A stretch of DNA of 64,000 nt, taken from contig NC_085107.1 of assembly GCF_030269925.1 (NCBI RefSeq), positions 4,092,001-4,156,000 of the forward strand, read 5' to 3'. The position numbers and the translations under genes are program-made. The DNA is from Bombyx mori. Lineage: Eukaryota; Arthropoda; Insecta; Lepidoptera; Bombycidae. Positions within the stretch are counted from its first letter, which is position 1. Each line of letters begins with the position of its first letter. The notes under the pieces are model-generated. The model ran no database searches. It was not told the origin of the DNA and saw only the letters and a list, made by a program, of their open reading frames with translations. Positions 32,997 to 44,979 of this stretch are shown piece after piece.

Positions 32997-33387
32997 CTAG
33001 CTGACCCGGCAAACGTTGTTTTGCCATATATAAGATTTCTAGGGAATTTCTAGTGTAGAAAAAAAAGTAACTTATTGTAAGTGTGTAAGGATGTGGCAAA
33101 TGAGTGAAAGAGGCATGTAGCGCTGTGAACGATTAGGGAGTATAAAAATAACAAAACCTCATTCAACCACATACCTAGTTATACCTCATTATAACAAAAA
33201 ATATATGTCCAAAAATAAAAATAAATGTTAGGGGTGGACAACCCTTATCACTTAGGGGTATGAAAAATAGATAGTAGCCGATTCTCAGACCTACTAAACA
33301 TGCATATAAAATTTCATAAAAATCGGTCAAACCGTTTCAGAGGAGTGTGGTAACTAACATTGTGACATGAGAATTTTATATATAAGA
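32997..33387 (-). mobile_element. Non-autonomous Helitron, family H2
   Basis: On the minus strand it begins TCTTATATATAAAATTCTCA and ends GGGTCAGCTAG. The stem-loop GGCAAA-ACAACG-TTTGCC lies 11 nt before the CTAG end, and the insertion lies between A and T. The 391-bp body contains the common insect-repeat wording AAAATCGGTCAAACCGTTTC on the plus strand. No protein. Confidence 0.85.
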
Positions 33388-33389
33388 TA

Positions 33390-35695
33390 ATAAATTTCGC
33401 CTCCTAATATTTTAACTTTACGAATTATTTATAAGAGGCCGTATACTTATTGGTTAAAGCATCATCAACTTTAGTTGCACAAATACAAGCAGAACGTTTT
33501 TTATGTCTTATTCTTCTGTTACTGTCACCCTTTGTCAGAGCTTGGTAACATCAAGGCTAGTTTCACTCCGGACACTGGCGTGCTGAAATGAAAGCGGGTA
33601 TGCTCTTGTTGTTTTATTGACGTAAATCTTTGAGTCTAGATAAATATTTATCTATATATATCGTCGCGCATAATATATCCAGAATTTTTCAAATTGCGCA
33701 CTTTGGTTGCTAAGAATTTACTGGGCCACACAAGGTACACACTAGTCCAAGATATTAAGACCCGCTTAAATTTTATTCATAGTTGCGGTAGTTTAATATA
33801 TTACTAAAGAAAAAAAAATGTAGGGCGTACATAAAACATACATGTGCGATATTTTAATTCAACCCACCAATCCCGTTTTCAGATATAAAGGGTTATTGTG
33901 TCTAGCGCTATTATAGTAAAATGAAGTGTTTCCATTGACATTTTCCAACAACACCTACATCATTTTAGCATCCATTAGTGCTAACGCAGTCACCTGCCAT
34001 TTGCATCATAATGTATAACAGATTTTCACTGTCCTTTACACCCACGGGTTTGTCTGAACTTATCAACTCGTTTCTATATTTACGAAATGCTTTTCTATCA
34101 ACATTTAATGTAATAGTGTTCTGATTTCACTTTAAATTAGTGAATGGTGATTGGGAGTTAATTTTAACATGCGGTATGTGCGGGATGGATTATTAGGGTA
34201 AAAATTTTCGGTTTTATTTTAGTTACAGTAAAAGGGATACAGTAAACCATATTGTTACGTGAATGCCACTGTCCATCCTAAGAACGGAGTTTGAAATCAA
34301 TTGTATTGTAATTGCGGTTGTCTTATCACGCAAACTGGAGCACACGACTTCGACAGAAATAGTCATGGCGGTACTCACCCGTACTTGCTCACAACACGCC
34401 CGCGTAAGAGGGGTAAAGTCGGACATTATATGAGACACTTGTCGCCGCGGCAATTTCTTTCTTGATAATTTGGATTGTTTTGTGATAAATAAAATTTTAA
34501 TAAATGATAGCTCAATATCAAGTAGTATTGGAAATATTTTTTATACTGAATTTCGAAAAACCCAATATCTTCACTGAATACTACTGAATTCAATCTAAGA
34601 TTAGCTTAGGTTTTGGCTGTATTCTTTTTACTTAGTACCAAAATAATCTCTCAGGTCCGAAAAGAGAACGCCGCGGTGGTATATTCCTCATATTTGCATA
34701 CACACTAATCTGTATTTTTTTTCGCTTGTTCACTTTTGTTATTCTTCGTTACCAATGAATCGTGCATGTTAATATTGCTTTAAAGCTTGATACGAGCAGG
34801 TACCATTATTGGGCTACGGACATTCTTCTAACATTGTCACTACCACGCAAAATCAGTGAACATCAAACGTTATTCACTATTTCAGTATCCACACATAAAC
34901 AATATCGATTTATAGAGAGATATTTCTCTTTTTTTTTCGTGTTCGTCGAATTGCCTTTTTTCTACGTAACATGTTTTCATTATTTCCATGTTTGTACCTA
35001 CCTTGCTCTGGTCCTAATATCGCCTTTCAACACAACACCCGATGGCGTTTTATTAGATTTTCACGAGTTGTAGACATGTTAAAAAACTTTTACGATAAAA
35101 TCTCGCGTTGATTTATTAAGTTTAGTAGATAGTTTGAATATATCTAGCATAGAGTTTATTTTTCGGCGAAGTCTTAAGGTTTTATTTCTTCATATTAGAG
35201 TTTAAATGTTGATCGTAATCATCTGATATTTAAAAATGATTAATTATAAATTAAACCTTGTTTAGTCGGATTATTTGTTCGAGTACTGTGTGTTAATGAT
35301 CGAGATCAAACTTTCTATCCAGTATTTATGTTACAAATAAATATTTTATTAAAAACGCTATGGAAATTGTAAAGTAAAAAAAACATGAGAAAACCCTAAA
35401 TGTGTTTTACTCATGACAGCATAATTTTCAGACTATCATGACACACGACAATTTCAATTATTCCCTCAACGCCTACGTTTAACCTACGCACACAACATAT
35501 GTACATCTGACATCTTGTGCTCGATAATCGAATCAATTGAACTGCTAAGATCTAGTCTGTTAGTCTATTTCGTACTATAATCCCTTTCGGAAAAATGTAC
35601 TGCTATGGTGTTGCATTTTGCTTGTCCACTGCCTCTATTTTTGACATATCACGTTCAGTACATTTCAAACAATTATCAAAGCACTTTAATATTGA
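33390..35695. other. Intronic DNA, nothing recognised
   Basis: 2.3 kb without recognisable exon or transposon ends. The frames 34223-34453 (minus) and 34762-35073 (plus) have no motif and no splice context. Confidence 0.4.
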
Positions 35696-35696
35696 A

Positions 35697-36146
35697 CTAG
35701 TGGCCCCGCAGTAATCGAAATCCGACTATAGTTATTGCAATTATAAGTTTAAACATTATTATGGTTCTATTGTCAAACACTATTATAATTCGATAATATA
35801 ATCACAGTATTCGCCATAACTGCACTATAGATCAATAATATTAAAGACAAACAATATTAATCTATTTTCAGTTCGACCACAGACTTTAAACAATAACAAA
35901 AGTTTCCCAATTGACAGTAAACAAAAAGTATATTTTTATGTATGTGTAGTGTCAAATACATGGTAGTGTGTGTAATGTTTTCTTTATTGTTTTAAAGTAT
36001 CTTTTATGCATTATTTAAAAAAAAAATTAACATTGTGCACTCCTTCTCTATATTCTCTATAAGTGTGGGAAATGTCATACTCCTCCGTCCGCGCAATTTT
36101 CGTAAAAAGGGGTACAAAGTTTTTGCTTCACGTATTAATATATAGA
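35697..36146 (-). mobile_element. Non-autonomous Helitron, family H1, copy 2
   Basis: 450 bp with the H1 ends on the minus strand (TCTATATATTAATACGTGAA ... CTAG) and A/T flanks. The near-terminal palindrome is slightly damaged (AGTCGGATTTCGATT). It is more diverged than copies 1, 3 and 4, so it is probably the oldest of the four. Confidence 0.87.
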
Positions 36147-36149
36147 TTA

Positions 36150-37416
36150 GATATTCAACCAAACAGTCGTGGCACTCCACAATCGATAATATCATATTGA
36201 TCTAATAATAGTGTTACGGGATTTTTTTAATAGAATCTTTTGAAAATATTTTGTGCGACACTATTTGTATTATAAATGTTGCGTTCAAATCAAGAAAAAG
36301 TGTTGTTTGCAAAACATTTAATAAAAATAAAATCAGTTTTTTAAATACTTAATTTTATGAATGCGATTATTATCAAAATATCTCACTATAGACGGTTCTA
36401 TGGAATGTGTAGACGATTAATTTAACATTGAGATTACTAAGTGTTACGGGCGATCATGAAGTTGCAGAAGTCTACTTGGGATAAGAGTTTCCAGAGGAAA
36501 TGAGTATAATACACCACCATGTAAATGCCAATGTCCAAATTTAAACTTAGTCTCGCTTTTCGCCAGAAACAGGTAGGATAGGGATAGGAGACGCTACGGG
36601 CTTGCTACACATCCTACCGTCCGTACTCAAAGTAGGAATGAGGGAGAGAGTTAGGCACGTAAAACCATCAATAGGGTTGAGACTTGGTACTCATACTTAC
36701 TTCAGTGAGGTTTACTATCGTAGTTCATACTAATAAAGATATGTTGCGCTTGAGTCGTTTCTTTAACCATGTGTATTTAATATGTTTAGCCATAGACACC
36801 GCGAAGCTTGGCCGAATTTAACTATTTTAAAATAACGACGTAAGTATGAAGAAGGACATTGTATTTGCGTTACCCGGCTCATTACCGAGATGTTCGTGTC
36901 GACCGATACTCTTAGAGATAAATAATTAAAAAAAGTCGTTACAATTCTCGCGTAATGTAAAACTATACAATTTTTAATGTTTCATTGTAAGTAAATGAGA
37001 ATTGTGATAAACTCGTGGCAAGGCCATAGTTTTGTTTCCTATATTTTTTCGGCACTAATTTATCACTTTGATCTTGAGTTTGGTTCTTGTTAGCGTATAT
37101 TTAATATAGTAATACATTTAGGCATCAGCTCGATGTAGTATAATTACATTGTAGTACATTACGATGTAGTACATTATAGTTGTTGCTGAGTTCAAAACGT
37201 GTTGTCATTCAGTATATGAATACATACCGGAGGCTCGTTAAAGTAACTTTACTGTTACGGTTGAAATGTCCTGTTATTATTCGATAACTCCAAGTATTAT
37301 ACGAATATTTTGATACCGCGTTTCGAGTAAATCGAATAAATAAGAATATTTGTTTATTTGGTAACCGTCGGAAATAAATGATCAGAACTCTAACCGATGT
37401 AAATGATTGATTTCAG
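36150..37416 (+). other. Intron upstream of DIP2 exon, no repeats recognised
   Basis: Contains an unexplained moderately GC-rich stretch at about 36545-36670 and ends in GATTGATTTCAG, a good splice acceptor for the next exon. Confidence 0.5.
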
Positions 37417-37494
37417 GTGACATCACACAGAAGGGGTATGAGAAAAAGCGAACGCGCCTCTTAACACCGTTCATTTCTCAGCAACAGCCGCAGG
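37417..37494 (+). CDS. DIP2: DIP2 internal exon (N-terminal DMAP1-binding region)
   Basis: A 78-nt exon between GATTTCAG (acceptor) and GTAAGT (donor at 37495). Two bases (GT) complete a Gly codon, 25 codons follow, and one base is left, so the exon is phase 1 on both sides. It encodes DITQKGYEKKR, then TRLLTPFISQQQPQ. DITQKGYEKKR is diagnostic of Disco-interacting protein 2, where it follows ELSEG in the N-terminal DMAP1-binding domain. DIP2 proteins are large (over 1,500 residues), with two later adenylate-forming (acyl-CoA-synthetase-like) domains implicated in lipid handling and neuronal morphology. The frame continues into 47645-47767. The exon with the start codon is not visible upstream in this window. 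Codon use is normal and no change looks damaging. Confidence 0.9.
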
Positions 37495-39860
37495 GTAAGT
37501 TCGACTCTATTTGTACTTAACATAAATATCAAAATTGCTGCTAACACCGTTGCCTGACTAATCAAGTAAAACGGCCACCCAGGGAAACCTATTCTGGAAT
37601 CACTGACGTATCGAACTAGTAATTTACGATTATTATTTTCGCGTTTGCTTATTTTGTGAATAGATTGCGATTTTAATGATTCTGGAATAGGTGCTTGGTC
37701 CTGAATTTAGGTGACGCGTGAATCTAATAGGTCCCGGTTACTTATCAGTCCAAGGTCGCGCCAGAAGCGTTGCGGGGGTCAAGTGTCAATTGATCGCAGC
37801 CGATGGCTGCTGGACAATCGCGATAGGAGCGCGCCCCGATTCGACAAACAAGGGTTAAATGGTGAGGCCATCTAGAATCTGGAACCTGCAAATCTTATGT
37901 ATTCAATATAAGGTGTCATTGAACTCGTTCCAGGGCTTTCGACTAGGGCTGACGATATCTAAAAAAGCACAAAAAATCAAAGCGTTAAATGCGAAAATCA
38001 GTTATTTCAAAACCGCATTCAATTCGAGTTGTCAATGATAACTTTCACGCATTTACGTAATGTTTTTTTATATGACGAGTTTTTTGCCGAAGCAATGTGT
38101 TTTAGTCAGAGCTATAATTATGTATCGGTTCAGCAGTTTAAATTATAAAATAATGAGGACGACCTTCACTCTTGGCCTACATAAAAACGCGACTAACATA
38201 AACGTGCTCACTTTGTCCAGCAACCACCGGCAGCTGAGTAGTGAACTCTTTGGATACGGCGCCGCGGACGAATTTAGTTGAAATGTTTAAATACTTTTTA
38301 CGCAACCCTTTTACATATTTTGCGGAGGGAAAAATAAAGCAGAGCTGTTGATGGCTACTCAAAACCAGTTTTGCTATATTTAGGGTCAAACCCCTCAAAC
38401 TGGTCAACGCCGCCTATGTTTTAGGGTTGCTAAGTATATTCGGTGTTTCTTGTTAAATGTAATTCGTATTTAAATTATCGTGAGGTCGTTGAATAGAACT
38501 TCGCTTTTGAATCAGGTTTGTACAGTTAGAATCCTTTTGATATTCCATATAAAGATCTTTGCAGCTATTAAATATTTATACAAAGGTTTCTTTACGCAGA
38601 CCCGTACAAATGATTTGTATATTGAAGTGTAGACTGAGATAAAAATTCAAAAGCTAAAATGGTTATCCGACGACTTCATGAAATACGTAATATTCGTCAG
38701 CGGCGGTCCGAGAACGGGGATCACTTTTTTATTTGTTTTTTTTTTTTTTTAGTTCTTTGTTTTAATTGTATCGGTTTAATTTGTAGACACACGCACAACA
38801 ACCACACTTTATCACCGGAGCATCATAACGAGAATGGCACTTGTATCTCACACTGTAGCTTAGCTTTTGTTGCAATTTTTGTTTAATAAAAAGCGGTTTC
38901 CATTAAAACCTTGGCTCCGAGGTGAAACGTGACGCCTCTATTATCAGGCGCAGTTTCGTTTCGACTCCGGCAAACAGTAAAGTAAATCTCGTAATAACTT
39001 ATACAAACAACGTTTCTTCTGAATTCACATTTTTTTTTTGTTTGTAGAAAATATGAAAGTATTTTTTTTTCTCTGCTATGTTCTTTTTTTAAGTAAACGA
39101 ATTTTGATTTTATCACTGATTTGTGTGATTGTGTGATTGTAGCACACTGAGTGTAAGGATCACGATTGATAAGCTGGACGGATACCAAAACAGTTTAGGC
39201 TCACGATTGTAGGGCACATATCTCCAGCATCCTTCCTGGATACGAATCAGGTGAAGGAGACACCTATATGTATTAAAATATATAAAAAAAGTTGTTTCTC
39301 AAAACGAAAGAGAAATTCAAGGAAACATAAGTTTTTAAAAAGCAAGCTAGTCCGCCAAACGTTTGAATGATAACCTAAAGTAATATCGGAACCGGTTTAT
39401 CCGCCGTCGAACCATCAGTTTCCACGGTTCGTGATCCAGCGTCGAACGAGATTAGGACGAGTTTGCACGATCGACTCGTTCCTTATCTCGTTAATATCGA
39501 TATTCTGTAACACGGTTTGGCCGAGGCGGCAATTGAATCACGACCGAAACTCCCCTGTCTTCTCTATCTTATATAATAAAAGCCTCTCGTGTATTTTAAA
39601 AATGTATATACATAGTCGTTATTTTAAAAATATATTTCTACGAAAGCCTTAAACGTTTATATGAAATGTTTTACGAATAAAAAACAATATTTGAAATTGA
39701 AAACAACACAATTGTGACGCAAAACAAGTTTGTGCCTGAATAACTTTTGAATTACCTTTTTCGTTATTAAGATATTACAATCTACACAAGGCAACAAAAA
39801 CTACAGAAACTATTTATTTGCATTAAAAATAACATTTAAAAAAGGTTTTAACAACGGCTG
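37495..39860 (+). other. DIP2 intron (37495-47644), first part
   Basis: The 10.15-kb intron starts with GTAAGTTC and ends at the AG of 47643-47644. This first part has no recognised repeats. A GC-richer patch lies at about 37690-37890, close to the exon, and another at about 39395-39530; their role is unknown. The paired frames 38060-38407 carry no motif. Confidence 0.5.
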
Positions 39861-40165
39861 CTTTTTCCACCTATTCACTGGTAGCCTAAAAGGCAATTCT
39901 AGCTACGCCCCGACGGGTAGGTGAATTCATGGGGTAACCTGAAAGAATTTACTAACACTAGCCCTTAGCAAGAGCAGTGCTTCGCAGAATCTACCGCTGG
40001 ATCAGAATCGCGACCCACTAAGAAGATCCGGCGAGAAACCTATAACCTAAACCCACTATAGTGGGTTGTGTCTATGGGCTAGTTCGCTCGTCGACGAGGA
40101 CATGTTTTGGGCGACGACGGCTTTGTGTTGCTCCGTCGCGGTCGGATAAGACAACGGCCGCTGAT
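39861..40165 (-). mobile_element. BMC1-like LINE tail, minus strand
   Basis: Shows the shared blocks TAGCAAGAGCAGTGCTTCGC and AAGAAGATCCGGCGAGAAAC, GTGTCTATGGGCTAGTTCGC and GGGCGACGACGGCTTTGTG. A small insertion containing ACCCACTATAGTGGGTTG disrupts the usual CTCAGTGGGCTG junction. Old and inactive. Confidence 0.8.
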
Positions 40166-40265
40166 AGACACACACATGCTCACAAAAAATAAGCTTAAAC
40201 GAGCAATTAATCAGTTTAATTTTATAATTTAATATTTTTTAGTAGCGTTGAAATAAAAATGATAT

Positions 40266-40375
40266 GCCCGCTAAGGACCCAAGAACTCCTGGTTGAACCT
40301 TTGCTCGCCCACCTGTCCTTGTGAAACTGAAAAGGCCTCCGGGCCACCAGTAATCCCTCAAACATAAAAAGAACC
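40266..40375 (+). mobile_element. BMC1-like LINE extreme 3' tail, plus strand
   Basis: TTTGCTCGCCCACCTGTCCT, then GAAACTGAAAAGGCCTCCGG and GCCACCAGTAATCC with CATAAAAAG match, in the opposite orientation, the 3' end of the TSD-flanked copy at 25504. Only about 100 bp remain. Confidence 0.85.
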
Positions 40376-40379
40376 CTAT

Positions 40380-41640
40380 AAAGAGGGTCATAACGTGAAT
40401 CCTATTGACAATTTTGAGGCATGAGATCGAAGTATTAATTAAATTAGAACCAGTTTTTTCTTCGAAGCAGTCTTTAATTTCTTTTGGCCTTTGAATATTT
40501 CAAAGTGAGTACATGTATAATACCTATATCCAACCAAATTTTTCACAATTACGCAGAAATCAATTTTGCTTTGTTTGATGAGTATAATTTTATTATATGC
40601 CGCAAACATATTATGTATGCTCGTTTTCTCATTCAAAACTGTTCCTTGTTATTTATGTACTTATACAAATTAATTAAATAATAAAAACAAAACTCTGGTA
40701 AAGTAAATAATAAAGGAGTTGTCATTAACTTTCTGTTTTTTTAATTTCATTTTACCCTTTTGAACTAAAGCATCCAACTACCAATCTGATTTATTTTCAC
40801 TTCAGTTGTATTCCTATGAATGTAAAAATAATAAACGATAGCGAAATTTAGGATACCATGCACAAATAAAAAAAAAACCATTATATTTTTGAGTCTTTGT
40901 TAACATGCAAAATGGTGAAGCAATATTCAAAACACAAATGACATTATCGTTAGTATTCCATTCTTCGTGAATCCTACTATAAACACAATGCCCCCTAAGC
41001 CTTTTATGTACCCTATTCAAGCAGACCTAGGACTTCAGTAATCTCTGGATCTCCTTTCCTTTCGACTGTCGACTGCATTTTTAAGGTAGCCTATTTATTT
41101 AGACTCGTAACTTGTTAACTCACAATCATGAAATTAAATTTACTAGTTTCAATTATTGTTTTGATGTAGAATAGTTTTATATGATGCTTTATCACAGATA
41201 ATAAAATATTGGCCGCTCGGTAATCGATAAATTGAGAAATTCATAAGAATACGAATTACAAATGAATTCGATGGTTTTCCACATTTCGTAACGTACACAA
41301 GAGCTGCCGAAGCGAAAATTTAATTCTGCGAAGGCACAAAACGAAACGCCAATGAAATAATACTTGATAAATAAAGTGGGCGCATTCGATGACGTAAAAC
41401 ATCACGCCCATGCGCCCTATCGGATTCCTAATGGACGCGCTAATTACTATATGGGCATGTGCACATAAATTGGCTATTGATATAGAGAGAAAACGTTTGG
41501 TACTCCGCAGCGAAGTTGCCCGTTGAAGCGACAGTGAGTGACGGGCTTCGCTCTGCACGGTTGAGTGCACCGGATGCGGGCGGCCATGAGCGGAGCGTCG
41601 AGCGGGCTCCATCCGTAATTCACCTATGTAGTTGAAATAA
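40380..41640. other. Intronic DNA, nothing recognised
   Basis: AT-rich sequence with a CpG-richer end (41505-41615) that may be the 3' UTR of the LINE fragment beyond it. Confidence 0.35.
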
Positions 41641-41682
41641 TTACAAACATTTAAATCTAAACCTCCTCCTCGCGTCGTTTCC

Positions 41683-41870
41683 TCACTGCTGAGGGTCGTG
41701 ACCATTATACTTCGACATGATTTTACTCCTTATAATGTCCCGCCAGCGCCTCCGATCATTGGCCGCATGAAGGGCGTCGTGGAATGGGATCTCTCGTGTG
41801 GTGCGGATTTGGTCGAATCACTTTGTCGGAACGCGCGGTTTCTTTCCCACGATCTTCCCCGTCACGAATA
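41683..41870 (-). pseudogene. RTE-like LINE C-terminal fragment
   Basis: On the minus strand the frame reads GKKPRVPTK, a TGA where related elements have Trp, then FDQIRTTREIPFHDALHAAN, DRRRWRDIIRSKI and GHDPQQ with TGA at 41683-41685. The pattern Arg/Lys/Pro-rich block, then W-x-D-Q-I, then FHDALHAA, then DRxRW, then HDPQ is typical of the last part of an endonuclease/RT LINE of RTE-like type. The larger frame 41256-41705 on this strand is mostly the untranslated region. Inactive. Confidence 0.7.
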
Positions 41871-42321
41871 GTCTCTCTAAGCTATCCGGTGTTCTCCAAG
41901 CAATATAACCGAAGTGCTCGAGTGCGCAGCGAAACCGAAGGAAATCTAAACAAACAAATGCAAATAATTCCACATAACTAAACGGAATATTCGAAAATTC
42001 GAAGTCTATACTAATTAATTCAATAAGAGAAATTAGTTAAATGAAAAGATTAATTAAGAGACGCGCATGTTCACTGTACCGTGAGGCGTGATTGTGTCGC
42101 ATTTCACTAAAGTCTAAACTGCTTACTGTATATTTTTTCAAACAATACATTAGGCACAATGCAAGCCCGCCTATTATACCATTATCTCTATTTGTTACGT
42201 TGCGTGCGAACATACTGTGTTTTTCGAGAGAAAATATAACGGCGATTCACTCAGTGTTGTGATTCAGTTGATGTTTGTACAGCTCTAGAATTTTGTGGTG
42301 TTCATTCATAAATACTAGAAG

Positions 42322-42659
42322 CCACATTCTTACGGATCCATCAGATCCAATAACCTTTGCAATAGACGCCTTCAGCTCTAACATTAGGAGCAAGCTTAAG
42401 GACCCCGGTAACCGTACTCGTCGAACTCGACAAATAGGTCGACTTGCAGCCTAACCCATGCATCAACTCGCTGAGTTTCTCATCGGATCTTCTCAGCGGG
42501 TCGTGATTCCGATTCGGTAGTAGAGTCATTCGCGAAACAGTTGCTCTTGAGTTGTTTGGTCTCCTTCGGAGGCGCTCGGGCAGCTGTAAGCAAATCCAAC
42601 CCCTTCTGGCTGAGTCTTTGCTTGCCCATCTGTCCTGGTGAAACTGGAAAGGCATAAAA
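42322..42659 (+). mobile_element. BMC1-like LINE 3' end with 11-bp TSD
   Basis: A plus-strand copy reading from the end of the RT ORF (GGATCCATCAGATCCAATAA, then CCCGGTAACCGTACTCGTCG) to GAAACTGGAAAGGCATAAAAA. AATACTAGAAG flanks it at 42311-42321 and 42660-42670, a target-site duplication. About nine bases (CCACATTCT) between the left duplication and the first LINE base have no counterpart and look like filler from 5' truncation. Confidence 0.88.
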
Positions 42660-42670
42660 AATACTAGAAG

Positions 42671-43204
42671 AGATGAACTGCTTACAATATTATCAATACT
42701 ACTTATCAAGTTTGGGCCTATTTGGTATTATTGCATTTTACGAATATTAGAATTATTTCCAACAATGCCAATGAAAAGAAGACTCATATTCTATATTGTA
42801 TTCACAAAACTAATGTGCAGTTTTTCTGATGAAGTCTAATCTAATCAAAACAAATTCCATTGAATAAAGTTTTCCGAATCGTATCATATTCATTTAAAAA
42901 AAACCTAAAATAAATATTTCAAACACTTTCTAGAATTTCGAAAATAGTGAATAATAGGAAAACACTATTAAACCAACAAATATCTCTTGGAGATGACTTT
43001 GATTTGAATTAGTTAGTAACAGCAGACAAGGTACTACGTTCAAATTATATTGGGGCTAAACGGTCGTAGCACAAATCTTGGGCTTGTCGGCCGGAAGTCC
43101 TTGAGTGGGTTCAATTATTCCATATTCGTTCATATCTCAGCATTGACTCTCGATTTAATGCTCTTTAGACATTTGAAACTAAAAGTAATTTTGTATTGTT
43201 TTGT
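42671..43204. other. Intronic DNA, nothing recognised
   Basis: AT-rich spacer between two truncated LINE copies, with no supported feature. Confidence 0.4.
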
Positions 43205-43482
43205 TTTTCATCTATATTATCTGGAACCGCTGCGTTCATCGACAGTGAGTTTCCAGAGGTCTTTTTTGCCACGTACCATCCGGCTATGGAATGAGCTCCC
43301 CTCCACGGTGTTTCCCGAGCGCTATGACATGTCCTTCTTTAAAAGAGGCTTGTGGAGAGTATTAAGTGGTAGGCAGCGGCTTGGCTCTGCCCCTGGCATT
43401 GCTGAAGTTCATGGGTGACGGTAACCACTCACCATCAGGTGGGCCGTATGCTCGTCTGCCTACAAGGTCTATAAAAAAAAAA
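43205..43482 (+). mobile_element. Young 5'-truncated copy of LINE B family
   Basis: From TTTTCATCTATATTATCTGG onward it matches the end of the intact LINE at 31762-32022 almost base for base. It encodes YYLEPLRSS, FLPRTIRLWNELPS, YDMSFFKRGLW and GSAPGIAEVHG before the stop, then the 3' UTR and a short A tail. The near-identity shows that this family has moved recently in this lineage. The frame annotated from 43050 starts in unrelated flank. Confidence 0.92.
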
Positions 43483-43489
43483 GTATTAT

Positions 43490-44699
43490 TCCTGAAAGAT
43501 TAGTACATGAAAACTAATAACAAACTTTCGAAGAAAAGCTCGATTTGTTAGCACATCAGAATAACACGATAATTGCACGATAAAACCATTAATTACGAGT
43601 TATTTATACCACAATTTTAATGAGGTGATAGAATGAAATAGTTTGGTGTCGGTTTTATCGTTTCGTTCGCGAGATTAAAAGAGCGTTATCACATATTTTA
43701 TTCTTTATCGCGTTAGTTGCTCTCAGACTGAACCGTTTTTGTATAGTGAAAAAAATATCGTTTCGCATCATAGCTTAATGAACAGGATATAAAAGTTTTA
43801 ACAATATTAAAAAGAAAAATACTCGGCTAAGATTGGAATATCAATTTTAAATGCTGCAAATGGTCATGCAGTAAAGCATTGGTCATTGCAAAACAAAACA
43901 CTCTTTGTAATCTTTTGATTAATGTAGAACGAGCTACCTCAAGCAAGCAGCTAAATAGACGAGATTTATCAATTAAGATTTTTAATAATAAACAATTCCT
44001 AAACAATTGAGCTCATTACTAAGTATTGAACCTAAGCTTTTGTGTCCGTAAAAATATGTTTAATTAGCAAGTTAAACGGGCGTGTGACCAGTACTCAATG
44101 ACCTTCATTGTTCTGAGCAAAAGATCTCTATAATAATGCCCTATTTGTTTCCATAAAAATTTTTTGCCCAATTTCGTAAAGTCGTTGCCTTTTAATAAAT
44201 TTGATATATTCGCACACTGTATATATTAGGTATAATAACTAAACTTTGAGTAAAAGGATAATGGAAAAAAGATTCCAAAGATTTATCAGCTTCCTTCGTC
44301 TGGTCATCAGCAGCAAAGTATCGAGTTTTTTTTTTGGTTTTTTGTTAAATTTGTTTACATGGTTCCCATTATCACCATTGTCTTTAAAACGAATTATCAA
44401 AACATTCAAGTACAAATTTCTCTTCTGTTTATCAACTCTATATTTTTTTATTAGTGGCGATTGCCCTGTTTTAGTTTGTGCAATTTTTTAATGTATATTT
44501 TTTTAATCTAGCACTCACAAATTATTTTCCATTTTGTTGTCAGCATATTTTGTATTTTTGTACGCGCGCATTGACGAGTGTCATCGGTTAAATTATTTAC
44601 ACTATTTTTTTTACTATAAAGCCCATCGCGTCGCTAATCAACTTTTTTTGTGTTCTAATTAAGCCGATGGCTAGATAGACCATGTCAGCGTCGCCGGGC
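43490..44699. other. Intronic DNA, nothing recognised
   Basis: AT-rich. The hydrophobic frame 44246-44491 has no motif and is probably chance. Confidence 0.4.
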
Positions 44700-44975
44700 T
44701 AGTAGGTGAGCTCAGGGGCTCAAACCTGACGATGTTGTTGCTAACACGAACCCTAGCAAGAACCGTGCTTCGCAGAATCTGTCACCGGATCGGAAACGCG
44801 ACCCACTGAGAAGATCCGGCGAGAAACTCAGTGAGCTGTGTCTGTCGGTTAATTTACTCGCCGAGCCCTTCGTCGCAAGCGACGGTTTCGATAAAAACGA
44901 TGACCGGTGCTTAGGGTACCTAAAAGCATCGAGATCCGAGATCCGAGATGAGGTGTTTTGGGCGATCGCTAATCA
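44700..44975 (-). mobile_element. BMC1-like LINE tail, minus strand
   Basis: Contains GTGAGCTCAGGGGCTCAAAC, CTAGCAAGAACCGTGCTTCG, GAGAAGATCCGGCGAGAAAC, CGAGCCCTTCGTCGCAAGC and GGTACCTAAAAGCATCGAGA, the tail blocks plus the last coding part of the family. A short ATCCGAG duplication lies at 44931-44951. Confidence 0.82.
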
Positions 44976-44979
44976 ACAT

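Noticed and set aside
1..37416. First DIP2 exon with the start codon
   Set aside because: I looked for a frame encoding the ELSEG segment followed by a GT donor and saw none; it is probably upstream of the window.
41256..41705. 149-codon minus-strand frame
   Set aside because: Mostly the untranslated part of an RTE-like LINE remnant; the real coding remnant is in another frame just upstream.
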